Source: Closterium sp. Naga37s-1
Taxonomy: Eukaryota; Streptophyta; Zygnematophyceae; Desmidiales; Closteriaceae
Assembly (NCBI GenBank): GCA_947471745.1
Contig: CANJKZ010000511.1
Span: 496,001 to 560,000, forward strand
DNA length: 64,000 nt
Reading direction: 5' to 3'
This document shows, one piece after another, positions 53,701 through 61,564 of the stretch. Both the position numbers and the translations under genes were made by a program. The stretch's first letter is position 1, and each line of letters opens with the position of its first letter. The notes under the pieces were generated by a model. The model saw nothing but the letters and a program-made list of their open reading frames with translations, searched no databases and was not told the origin of the DNA.

Positions 53701-55272
53701 GTTGTGAGAGCTGTGTGCTCGCCTCGCCCCGCGATTCCAGAGGCGTCGCCTCGCCCCGCGATTCCAGAGGCGTCGCATGCAACGGCCCCAAACCAGGAGC
53801 GTTCACCTCGCTCCACACACTGCCCAGTCTTGCCACACAATGTCACAAGGGATGGGATGGCAGGTGTGAGAGTAGGCGGCGACTGCGCATCCACAAATCC
53901 GGGAGAAGGTGGGGGGGGGAGTGGAGGAGTGGTAGGTGGTGGAAATGGTGATGGGGGCAAGCGAGGAGTTATCACGGAGGGTGGGGGTGGCAGGGACGGC
54001 AGGGGGGAGAGGAGGCATGAGGAGCAGGTGGGCGTGTGGGAGGTAGTGGGGATAGATGAGGAAGGTGGGGTAGGAGAGCCTTACGTAGATGTGGTTGATC
54101 TGACAGGGCAGGAGGATGATGAGGAGGGAGAGGACGTTGAAGAGGGGGAGGATGGTGGAGACGAAGGAAGTTTGAAAAGCAAGGGAGGTTTGGAAGGCAA
54201 GGGAGGTCTGAGAAGCAGGAAAGGTTCGGGAAGCAAGGGAGGTTTGGGAAGCAAGGGAGGTTTGGGAAGCAAGGGAGGTTTGGGAAGCAAGGGAGGTCTG
54301 GGAAGCAGGAAAGGTTTGGGAAGCAAGGGAGGTTGGGGAAGCAAGGAAGATTTGGAAAGCTTTGGACTGGGTGAGGAGTGGAGGGCAGAGGGCAAGGAGG
54401 TGAGGCTTGGGGAGGACGTGGATGATGATGTTGCTGACGTGGCAGATGGGGAGCACGTGGCAGGTGATAAGGAGGAGGGGGATACAGGTTCACAGAATGA
54501 GGCTGGAGGAGGAGGTGGTGCTGGTGCACGCAAGGAGATGGGAGGAGGAGCAGGAGAAGCTGAGAGTCGGGCTTTAGACTTGGACTACAGGGTGGGAGGG
54601 GGTACACGAGGGGTGTGTGGGGAGCGTGTGGGGGTAAGGCAAGAAGCAGGAAAAGGCGGGGTTTGCTTTGACGCGTATGCACACAAGTCAGGTGATAGGG
54701 TGTACCTCAAGGGAGGTGATAGGCAGGGGAGAGTGAAAAATGGGAAGGTCAAAGCGAAAGTGAAGGTGCAATTACACAAGGAGTTTTTGACGGGTGTGAG
54801 GGAACCTGATAGGGCTTCTTTGCCTGATAAGATTGCGATCGATGTGGGTGGAATTGATTTACAAAGGAAAAGGAGGCGGGGCGGTGATTGTGTGAGAGAA
54901 GGGGAGCTAGATGGCGAGAAAGCATCGCTATGTCAGCTGATTTCTGACAAGAAGACTGTTGTTTCTGGAACCTCTGAGAGGCAGAATTTCACGAGAAAGG
55001 CTGGTTCGCGGGCGAGAAAGGCGAATGGTGATTGTGAAGGGAAACCCTTCAATGCACTTCAAGGTGGGATCAGTGCTTGCGGGTCAAATGAGTTGGCGTC
55101 TGATTTTGCTGTTGAGAGGTTGGGTCTGCATAGAGTTACTGCCCCTGAGGCAGCACAAGTTGATAGGGCTAACCCTGTTATTTCTGGGCAGGTTAGAGAA
55201 GAACCAAGTTTTGACGGGCTTATGAAGATGTGGAACCATATTGCCAAAATATCAAGAGGATCATATGTTTAA
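36218..55272 (+). CDS. ZRANB3-like: ZRANB3-like SNF2 annealing helicase with C-terminal HNH nuclease
   Basis: Fork-remodelling helicase/endonuclease of the type found in plants as a SNF2+HNH protein. Exons: 36218-37585, 37837-38556, 39456-39588, 39903-39998, 40391-40533, 41697-41770, 42343-42378, 42729-42858, 43434-44987, 46444-47421, 47694-48061, 48600-49303, 50248-50350, 50829-50974, 52608-55272; about 3070 aa. Motifs: Q-rich N-terminus; Walker [15 protein letters not shown] box VVVDEAHVL; motif [31 protein letters not shown]; motif [15 protein letters not shown]; motif [10 protein letters not shown]; motif [21 protein letters not shown]; zinc pairs [38 protein letters not shown] with CVACH. 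Phases agree throughout, except one base is missing in exon 11 (G-run 47950-47955). Family members are about 1200 aa; the excess is acidic, Gly/Arg and Lys/Gly-rich inserts. Introns are packed with relic exon copies. Confidence 0.93.
37081..37200 (+). repeat. CAG/CAA repeat coding poly-Gln
   Basis: CATCAT, then CAACAGCAGCAG units in exon 1 encode His and long Gln tracts (residues about 288-328). Confidence 0.95.
38591..38681 (+). pseudogene. Relic copy of the Walker A exon end (exon 2)
   Basis: Translates as [20 protein letters not shown], then DMAVGKTLQ, followed by GTGGGC. It keeps GKT and an open frame, with a weak acceptor TCTAAG in front. Confidence 0.88.
38727..38806 (+). repeat. (GT)n microsatellite
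   Basis: About 40 GT units, one interruption, in intron 2. Confidence 0.97.
38900..39366 (+). pseudogene. Four relic copies of exon 3
   Basis: Copies begin at 38900, 39017, 39134 and 39272, each right after a good acceptor (CAG), and translate as [20 protein letters not shown]. All stop short of the exon's second half ([17 protein letters not shown]) and lack its donor; only the fifth copy (39456-39588) is complete. The first three have a 117-bp period. Confidence 0.93.
39763..39833 (+). pseudogene. Relic copy of exon 3 end
   Basis: Matches the last 60 bp of exon 3 (CGCCCCTCCCAGATCCACAT) with TTAAGC in place of the donor GTAAGC. Confidence 0.85.
40600..41125 (+). pseudogene. Four relic copies of the DEAH-box exon (exon 5)
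   Basis: Copies at about 40600-40685 ([19 protein letters not shown]), 40755-40847, 40895-40975 and 41036-41125 repeat the second half of exon 5 with its donor (GACTGCCTCGAG, then GTGAG) but have no acceptor and mostly lose the first half. Confidence 0.92.
41228..41899 (+). pseudogene. Relic copies of motif III exon (exon 6)
   Basis: Copies at 41228-41264, 41351-41392, 41530-41608 and 41849-41899 surround the intact exon 6 (41697-41770). They repeat GTGGTGGACGTGATTCG and CTGCTCACCGGCACTCCATC. Where the exon end is present, the unusual GC donor (CTCTCCAG, then GCAC) is repeated too. Confidence 0.9.
41815..41828. repeat. Palindrome at a duplication joint (TCGA core)
   Basis: TGAGTCGACTCA is perfect over 12 bp, followed by AATG. 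It lies between copies 41733-41810 and 41853-41940. Confidence 0.9.
42064..42342 (+). pseudogene. Three relic copies of exon 7 with exact 93-bp period
   Basis: Copies start at 42064, 42157 and 42250; the intact exon 7 starts at 42343. Each relic ends at GACAGCCTCTT (or TTC), where the intact exon has GACAGCCTCTG plus GTAAGCC. A palindrome-type sequence (42099-42114 TTTGAGCCGGCTCAAA; 42191-42207; 42284-42299) replaces the splice donor. Confidence 0.93.
42496..42519. repeat. 24-bp perfect palindrome at a duplication joint (GCGC core)
   Basis: Core TTTTGAGGCGCCTCAAAA, preceded by three partial copies of the half site (42473-42496). It lies between copies 42410-42466 and 42537-42600. Confidence 0.96.
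42949..43237 (+). pseudogene. Two relic copies of exon 8
   Basis: 42949-43052 and 43166-43237 repeat the [20 protein letters not shown] coding part with its donor (CACCGTCATG, then GTGAGG). An imperfect palindrome (GTCGAC core, about 42913-42930) separates the intact exon from the first relic. Confidence 0.92.
45031..45794 (+). pseudogene. Six relic copies of the motif VI exon end (exon 9)
   Basis: Copies at about 45031, 45178, 45326, 45463, 45585 and 45711 repeat GATCTGCTGCAGGCAGAGGA to GTTCTGTGCCAAG plus GTGAG. They keep the [20 protein letters not shown] frame to differing degrees. Confidence 0.93.
45842..46375 (+). pseudogene. Four relic copies of exon 10 start
   Basis: Copies at 45842, 45937, 46096 and 46261 repeat GACTCTCGGGATGAGACGGC and the following [20 protein letters not shown] region, three of them with a CCAG acceptor. 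One carries a TGA for Trp. The intact exon starts at 46444. Confidence 0.92.
45908..45931. repeat. 24-bp perfect palindrome at a duplication joint (GCGC core)
   Basis: Core TTTTGAGGCGCCTCAAAA with GAC/GTC outside; between exon 10 relics 45853-45907 and 45937-46022. Confidence 0.97.
46611..47070 (+). repeat. 153-bp in-frame tandem repeat (51 aa) in exon 10
   Basis: Three units starting at 46611, 46764 and 46917 code for [20 protein letters not shown], then [20 protein letters not shown] and so on. The first two are almost identical. Confidence 0.95.
48048..48185 (+). repeat. Donor-site repeat and 15-bp minisatellite
   Basis: The end of exon 11 with its donor (TTCAGTGACGTCATG, GTGAGCC) is repeated three times (48048-48103), followed by GTGATAGGTGTTATG repeats (48111-48183). 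Confidence 0.93.
48364..48563 (+). pseudogene. Two relic copies of exon 12 start
   Basis: Copies from 48364 and 48487 repeat GGCATGGCAGGGCCGTGTGG and GGGGATATACTCGCTGCCGC, each after an acceptor, then hit TAA. The intact exon starts at 48600. Confidence 0.92.
49555..50190 (+). pseudogene. Four relic copies of exon 13 (Cys-rich)
   Basis: Copies from 49555, 49744, 50011 and 50116 translate as [24 protein letters not shown] sequence but lose the exon end RTSLSFLRQ and donor seen in the intact exon (50248-50350). Between them lies a CCCTTCATCCTCT minisatellite (49815-49955). Confidence 0.92.
50404..50530 (+). repeat. CATCCCTCCTC minisatellite
   Basis: Repeats of ATCCCTCCTC with T/A variants in intron 13. 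Confidence 0.93.
50676..51418 (+). pseudogene. Relic copies of exon 14 around the intact exon
   Basis: 50676-50780 repeats the 5' half ([20 protein letters not shown]). 51062-51160 and 51335-51418 repeat the 3' half with donor (CCCAAGCT, GTGAGTG). The intact exon is 50829-50974. 51176-51330 is a tandem GTGTGCAATCTTGTTCAGTG repeat. Confidence 0.92.
51460..52607 (+). pseudogene. Five relic copies of the HNH exon start (exon 15)
   Basis: Copies at about 51460, 51798, 51942, 52114 and 52358 carry [15 protein letters not shown] and mostly [20 protein letters not shown]. All lack a downstream donor and none continues into [11 protein letters not shown] as the intact copy (52608 on) does. The second has a TGA, the third stops after GVENL. 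The last two and the intact exon form a near-identical 250-bp tandem. Confidence 0.94.
51701..51720. repeat. 20-bp perfect palindrome at a duplication joint (GCGC core)
   Basis: ATTTTGAGGCGCCTCAAAAT, between two copies of an intron piece (about 51640-51699 and 51722-51777). Confidence 0.97.
54160..54360 (+). repeat. 18-21-bp coding repeat (GSKGGL)
   Basis: GGAAGCAAGGGAGGTTTG units in exon 15 encode about ten [12 protein letters not shown] repeats. Confidence 0.95.
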
Positions 55273-56222
55273 GATGAAGCTCTGTCTAACTTTGTCATTT
55301 ACGGTGAACTGAAACTCGGTCAAGAAAGTTTCGAGAGTTTCGAGGCTCTAATATCGATGCAAGAAATTGTGTGGCCGTGTGGTGGCAAGTGGTGCGGGTC
55401 GTGGCGACCAGAGGTCAGTTGTTGAGTTTGGCGATATTGACGAGTTACATTTGCGAAACGATATGGTCCACAGGGCACGCCGCTGGAACTCACTGCTGGT
55501 GCACGCGAACAAGATCCACAGGTAGCAGCACGTCTGCGCGAACACGGTAGCGAAAGTAACAACGCTCGCCAATGGACTGAAAGGGTGCCGTCGTTTGGCA
55601 CGGTGTTCCCAGAATCAGTGTGGGATTGGCGGTCTCAAGGGAATAAATAAACGGAAGCCATGGTTTTGAGAATGAATAAACGACAGCCATAGCGATCAGA
55701 GCAGGAGGCATTTAGTGTGGAGTAGTATAGTTGGTCTTTACCAGTTGTTGACTTTGTTGAAATAGAGCAACATTTTTATCGACAGAATTGGTAAAGCTTC
55801 GTTTCTTGACGGCAAGATAGACGACAGAGGCGTGGTGTGGGTGCGGTTTGAGTTACCATTAGAATGACCTGACAATTTGTTGTCAACTAGTTAGGGGTGA
55901 AGCGGTTTCTGCAGTATAAACACAGCGGAGCGCAGGGCGCAAGTAACGGCAACGGCGAAAAGCACTGCTGGCGGAGGAAAGCACGACCGGCGGAGGCGGA
56001 AGCGGAGGCGGAGGGGGGAGCTTCCGCATCCTCCCGTCGTCTCTGCTCTCCTTCGCCGCGCCCCCTGCTGATTCCCGGGTTTCCCGGGACTCCCGGGCTA
56101 GTGGCAGAAGCAGCGGAAGAGTCCCGTCGTGCATCAGTCTCAGCAGTGGGAGCGGCAGCAGCAGCAGACATCTAAGCGGGCGGTTCGGCAGTCAACGCAG
56201 TCAACGCGGTCAACGCGAAGCC
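55273..56222. other. Intergenic and 5' region of the F-box/kelch gene
   Basis: No supported gene. 55900-56170 is GC-rich with GGAGGCGGAAGCGGAGGCG-type sequence and may be 5' UTR. Small GTCAACGCAG/GTCAACGCG repeats precede the ATG. Confidence 0.5.
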
Positions 56223-59085
56223 ATGGACGGATTTTCGTCATCGGAGGAGGAGATGGAAGAGGAGGAGTTGGATGATCTCGCGAATGAGCTTACAAACGGA
56301 CCGAACGCTAAACGGGACAGCGCGGCTGCTTATAGCGGGGGTGGTGCTTCTAGCGGTGCGAAGGCTAAGTTCTTTTCGTATTCCACTGCCGTTGCGAGTC
56401 GCGTTACGACGCACGTCAGGCGGCTTAGTCAGGTGCGCTTCGGCGGGGGTAAGGATCGGGAGAGCGAACCCGGTGCCACGTCAGCGGCTTCGCCGTCCGC
56501 AACCGCGGCCGCTCAATCAAACTCTGGAGCAAACAATCTGTCGCGGATTTTCCGCCGTGTTTTCCGGCGTCCTTTCGGCGCATCCTCCTCCTCCTCTTCC
56601 GCGTACGAAATCGAGCTCCCCCCTCTTCCTTCCGACATTCCCCCGCAAATGAACGGCGGATACGCGACGCTGGACGATCCGACGGCTGAGAACGCTCCGA
56701 TCGCGTATCTGACGGACGACCTGCTTTTGGAGTGCCTGGCTCGGGCGGATCGGCGCGCTTTAGGGCCAATGCAGCACGTGTGCCGCACGTGGCGCGGTAT
56801 CATTCGCACAGACGCGTTCCGAGAATACAGGGAGGCGTTAGGACAGATGGACAATCACTTAGTGGTGATTAGTAAAGGACAGACCGCGCAGTCGAAGGTT
56901 CTAATTCAGACATTTAATCCGAAGTTAAATTCCTGGTCGTGGGTTGTGTTTCCAAACGAAGCCTTAGCTATAGATGATTTCTCCCAGTGCTGTGCTGTAT
57001 CGAATCGGATTTTCCTGTTCGGAGGCATACTCGCTAAAGGCCGCCCCCCTTTTGTGTATGACGCGTGGACGAATTCCCTCTCCTCTGCTCCGCCACTGCA
57101 AATCCCGCGGTTCAAGTTCGTTTGCGGGCAGTGGAAGGGGAAAATTTTCGTCGCGGGCGGGGTTCGGCAGCAGCCATTGGAGGAGGGCGAGGAGAAGGAC
57201 CTCCGGGCAGCTGAAGTTTTCATTCCGGAGGGGCAAGGGCGAATGATAGAAGAAGAGGGGGGGAACGTGGGGGGAAAGGGAGAGACAGAGGCTGCTGCAG
57301 AGGCTGGGGAAGACGTAGGGGAGTGGGAGAGGAGAAGGCGCAGAAAAAGAGGGGTTTATTGGGAATTAGCCCCTGAAATGAACAGGGTGCGTGTGGGAGC
57401 GGTAGGGGGGTGTGTGGGGGGGAGATTGCACGTGATTGGTGGAACCAGGAGCAGTCTTCAATTCAGGGCCGGGGCTGAGGCGCTAAGTTTGGAGGTTTTC
57501 CACCCCAGGGCCCGAACCTGGGAGGTTCGGGAGCCGATTCCGAAGCTGGGGGTCGTGCTGGACTCGGCGGTCGTTGGTCGCTACATTTTCATTCTCAGGT
57601 ATGTCTTTCCTATTGGCCTCGTGTGACTGTCCCATACTTGGTTTTTGTTTTCTTTCTAGCTCTTTGATTTGTTTAATCACTTTGATCTTAGTCTACTCTT
57701 GTGCTTGCGCATTTCTCTCCACATTCCCATACCCACATCTGACTCTACGCATACTTCACCTCTGCCTGCATTTCCACTCTCACATTTCCCTCTTACACAT
57801 CGCTTACTCACTCCCATGCGCTTCCCTTGCTCCTCTCGCCACCACCTCCTTGCTCACGCACTGATGAACAAACGACATGCGCGAGCATACTTACAAGCAA
57901 AGCTATCTTGTGAACCCGGCCGAACGCGTGTAAATGCGTTATTTTTTTTTGCACAGGTGCATCGAATCCGGACAGATTTCATTCGTGCGGTATGACACCC
58001 GCGGCAACGAGTGGAAGGACATGCACAGTATGCCATACGCCCCCCCCGCTGACCCGATGATACTTAGCAAAGTGTCGTTTAGGTGTGTTGCCACGCGAAC
58101 CAGGGTGATGGTAGTGCAGGTGCGAGGCACGTGTGAAGACATGGGAGTCGCTTCTTTTGCTGCTGGGATGCGTGAGGGGAGGAGGGGAGGGGAGGGAGGG
58201 AGAGGTGGGGGAGAGGGGGCGAGGGGTGGGGGAAGAAGAGGCGAAAGAGGGGCAGAGGCGGTAGGAGAGGGAGCAGGAGTGACGGCAGGAGGGACGGCAG
58301 AGGGGGAGGCTGGAGGGGCAGTGGAGGAAACAACAAGAGAGGTAGCAGCAGAAGGAGCAGAAGAGGTAACAGGCGATGTGACAGGGGAAGCAACAGGAGG
58401 GGCAGCAGAAGGAGCAGGGAGATTGGCAGCAGAAGGAGCAGGTGGAGAGGCAGGAGAAGGATCTATAGGTGGGGCAGCAGAAGAGGCAGGGGGAGAGGAA
58501 GCAGGTGAGGAGGCAGGAGAGGTAGCAGAAGGTAACACTGACAATGATGAGCCAGCACCTGAGACTGCACCTGAGACTGCACCTGAGACCGCACCTGAGA
58601 CTGCACCTGAGACTACACCTGAGACCGCACCTGAGACTGCACCTGAGACTGCACCTGAGACCGCACCTGAGACCGCACCTGAGACTGCACCTGAGCCAAC
58701 ACCTGAGCCCGTACCTGAGCCTGAGCGTACAAGGGAGTTGCCGCATGAAGGTCCGAGGGAAAGGGGAAGAGGAAGAGGAGCAAGAGGAGGAACGGGAGGG
58801 AGAGGTGGTGGGAGAGGGGTAGGAGGCAGGGCAGGGAGAGGGAATGTTGGAGGAGGGAGAGGGGGAGTGGGGGGGAGAGGAGGGAGGGGAGGAGGGAGAG
58901 GAGGAAGGGGCCGAGGGGTGGCTGGAGTGGCGATTGGTGCGGTCAGCATGGTGGGATATAGGTTCGGCGCCCTGGCCCTCATGTACGAACCTGAGGCCGA
59001 GGCTCGGGGAGGTTTGGTTTGGCGGCGGCTGCCGGACATGCCGTATGAGACACCTGGTGCAGTCTGTGCTATGCTTCGGTGTTGA
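56223..59085 (+). CDS. F-box/kelch-repeat protein
   Basis: Exons 56223-57598 and 57957-59085 (2505 nt, 834 aa; AG/G codon split across a GT-AG intron). Substrate-binding subunit type of SCF ubiquitin ligases. The N-terminus is acidic (SSSEEEMEEEELDDLANEL) and Ser/Arg-rich. The F-box lies at about residues 160-205 (YLTDDLLLECLARADRRALG, then VCRTWRGIIRTDAFREY). Kelch blades follow: NRIFLFGGIL, FVCGQWKGKIFVAGGV, GGRLHVIGG, WEVREPIPK, YDTRGNEWKDMHSMPY, and a last WRRLPDMPYE near the C-terminus. Two unusual inserts split the propeller: a Glu/Arg-rich insert around residues 335-380, and in exon 2 about 250 residues of RGG, EGAGGEA and PETA repeats. The target is unknown. Confidence 0.88.
58554..58733 (+). 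repeat. 12-bp coding repeat (PETA)n
   Basis: CCTGAGACTGCA/CCTGAGACCGCA units encode about a dozen PETA repeats, then PEPTPEPVPEPE. Confidence 0.95.
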
Positions 59086-59271
59086 TCCTGGTTGTCGCAT
59101 CTGTTTTGAGTACTGCGCACGTTTGGTGTGTGTTGTTACCGTAGATAGAAATGGTACCGGTACTGCCCTTCGGGTTAAACATGATTTTCTTATGATGTCT
59201 AGCGTATCTATGGCAAATTGTTAGAAGAAAATTGTTTTTCCTCAATTTTGTAATTGCACGTACATAGTGCA

Positions 59272-59815
59272 GCTCTCATAGCTCAGTTGGTTAGAGCGTA
59301 TGGCTGTTAAAACCAGGGTACACATTCAACGCGACTCCAGGCTAAATTTTGGGCGGCATGTTTGCGGGAACTGCTGATTGGTTGACGAGTAGCGAATAAA
59401 TAGTTGAGAATGGGCGAGCATGGGGCTTTTCGTCCGTGAGAGATGAGGCTTGGCAGGGGAGAAATTGATAACACTTGGATCTAGAAATTGGGGATCAAGG
59501 GGAGGGCAACTGGGTTGGCGGAAAGGGGAAAGGGGGTGAGACGATATTGTGGGGGAAGGGGAAACAATTTCGGTGGGAGCGGAATAGGTATGGGGAGGGG
59601 GGAAACGAATTGGCGGAAGCACATTCGATGACTTCGGTATACAGTTGCCAAATCTCGAGGGTTCAAATGTTCACCTGCTGAAGCGAACACCCCCCCCAGA
59701 TATTCCTAAATCACTGAGTAACCCCGAGGTCAAAGGTTAACCTTGACAGAAATCCAATTGAATGTGCACCCTGGTTTTAACCACAAGGTTGGTGGTTTAA
59801 GCCCACCTGGGAGCG
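59272..59815 (+). tRNA. tRNA-Asn(GUU): tRNA-Asn(GUU) gene split by a transposon in the anticodon loop
   Basis: The 5' half (59272-59310) has an acceptor strand GCTCTCA, TA, a D arm GCTC-AGTTGGTTA-GAGC, and the anticodon strand and loop up to CTGTTAA (anticodon GTT at 59306-59308). The 3' half (59781-59815) gives CCACA, variable loop AGGTT, T arm GGTGG-TTTAAGC-CCACC and acceptor TGGGAGC with discriminator G. Joined at TTAA they make a normal cloverleaf with one G-U pair in the acceptor, one A-C mismatch in the anticodon stem and a T-loop reading TTTAAGC instead of TTCAAGC. The 466-bp insert, and the mild decay, mean it is very probably not functional. Confidence 0.9.
59311..59776. mobile_element. 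TTAA-flanked MITE inside tRNA-Asn
   Basis: 466 bp with 19-bp inverted ends (left AACCAGGGTACACATTCAA; right, reverse-complemented, the same with one G for A). It is flanked by TTAA (59307-59310, 59777-59780), which fits piggyBac-type target duplication. No transposase; the interior is G-rich (59480-59620). Confidence 0.85.
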
Positions 59816-61564
59816 GAATTTCTTGTTTTGTATCATGTGTGTATCCTTTTTGGAATGTTTCTTCACTCCCTGTGCCACTTGTGAAGGAATTAAACAAAGC
59901 CGGATAATTGTGTAACCTTTGATAAATATACGTGGATTTTATGGATCAAACCAGGTGCAGTCCTTTTTATTCCCCCCCCAGTTTATGCGGAAAATAGCCA
60001 AAAAATGATCAGACTTGGGTCAGAATATGTGTGAGCATAGCCAAAAAATCTGCTGCACGTGCCCTTTCTGCCCTCAAACCAGGAAAGATATTCATTCTGA
60101 CCCTATCCGGGACAAAATTCCCTGGTTTGCCGCAGCAAAATTATGACAAGCTATTGCTGGCCACAAATCGGAGATGAAAACTTTGATGAGCTCACAGGAT
60201 TTCCGTTCCCCTTCTTTTTGCGGCCTGAAATTTTCCCTCACCCCAGCAAGCGGGAAAGCTTTTGCCGCTTACTTTCTTCGTCCCCCTCACTTCGTCAGAA
60301 GCTGCCCGAACTTGGCAGGCCACAAATCGCATTTGCGAAAGAAGGGGTTTGGGAGAGAGCGAAGTTGACGCGGTATGACTGGCGGAAATCTGCGGCTCGG
60401 CTCACCATCCGCGACTCGTCTGTCATGTGGGGCTGAGAAGACAAAAGCGACTCGACGGAGCTGAGAATGTGAGTGTGAGAGGTGTGTGCTCTCGAACACA
60501 TTCGAGGGGCGAATTCGAAGTGAATTCAACACATCCCACCATCCTCTATGCACCCCATACCCTTCTGCCTCTACTAACAACCAAACCTCCTTCGTCACCA
60601 CTAATCCTCGTACCCATCCACAGCTTGGAGACTGAATGCCCATAGGAAACCCCAAAGCGCGTCGTCACATCTGTGTGATACTGCCATGCATGACCATTTA
60701 CTCTCGCACGCTTCCTCGGAATTCTCCCGAAAGTGGTCGTGCTTTGAATTCCACGACCACCTCATAATCTCGAATTCAGGGGACATCGTCAGTACGCCCA
60801 GGGCATTTGCAGCGACTGCGGGCCTAGGGAACTCCGGCACGCATAGTTGCGTGCACTCGCGTCGAGCTAAATGCGACGCGAGTAAGCTTCCCATGACTGT
60901 GAATACAGTCTCTACCCCAGGATTCGTCGGCGCGATCCGGCGGCGAGACACATTTGAAAGCACGATAGAGCTCTCGTAGACACACACATTGTGAGCACTC
61001 GTCGCAGAGTGGCCCACGCGATAACTGCATGAGCTGTCGCATACTGTCGCATACGGAGTCTCACTCGGAGCGCGCCTCTATGCGACGACCACATCATGTA
61101 CCGTTTATCGTCGCAAATCCACCCACCGCCCTACATAAACGTCGCAAACCATCTTCGACATACATCAATCGATTCTCCCTGCCTGTGGATTGACGACGCT
61201 CGAAAACTGGCAAGCTTTCCCAAGGGGCTAATTCCGAGACATCATCATCAGGTCTCTTCTGCTAGTAAGCTAGACGAAACTAGTCCTAGGTTGGGTAACT
61301 TCTGACATTACACCTCACCGAGAGGCCATTACTACTGAGTAGTAGCAAAATTAGTATCAGTTTGCTGCGCTTCTGACCGCACCAGCCCCTCAAGTAGCGT
61401 CCTCTGAAGCCTCGCGTCGCTGCAAAGCTACGGCATTTCCCAAGAATATCCATCAGGCTGCTTTCCAGTCGGTAGTCTGAACTCACGTTTCCACTGCTGT
61501 TTCTTTGTAACAAGCGTTGTCACATTTGTTACGGCCCCGCGCGACGTGACACAAGCGAATCAGG
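59816..61564. other. Intergenic, no supported gene
   Basis: Contains a C-run (59975-59982), a perfect 10-bp hairpin (60855-60864 with 60874-60883, ACTCGCGTCG/CGACGCGAGT, 9-nt loop), and short CTGTCGCATA repeats near 61037-61055. Open frames here lack motifs. The last few hundred bases likely hold the KH gene promoter. Confidence 0.5.

Noticed and set aside
57939-59120. Antisense frames of over 370 codons opposite F-box exon 2
   Set aside because: Shadows of the Gly/Arg and PETA repeats; the plus frame has kelch motifs and splice agreement.
59311-59776. Insert in tRNA-Asn as a natural tRNA intron
   Set aside because: Far too long, has inverted ends and a TTAA duplication, and lies at the anticodon rather than one base 3' of it.
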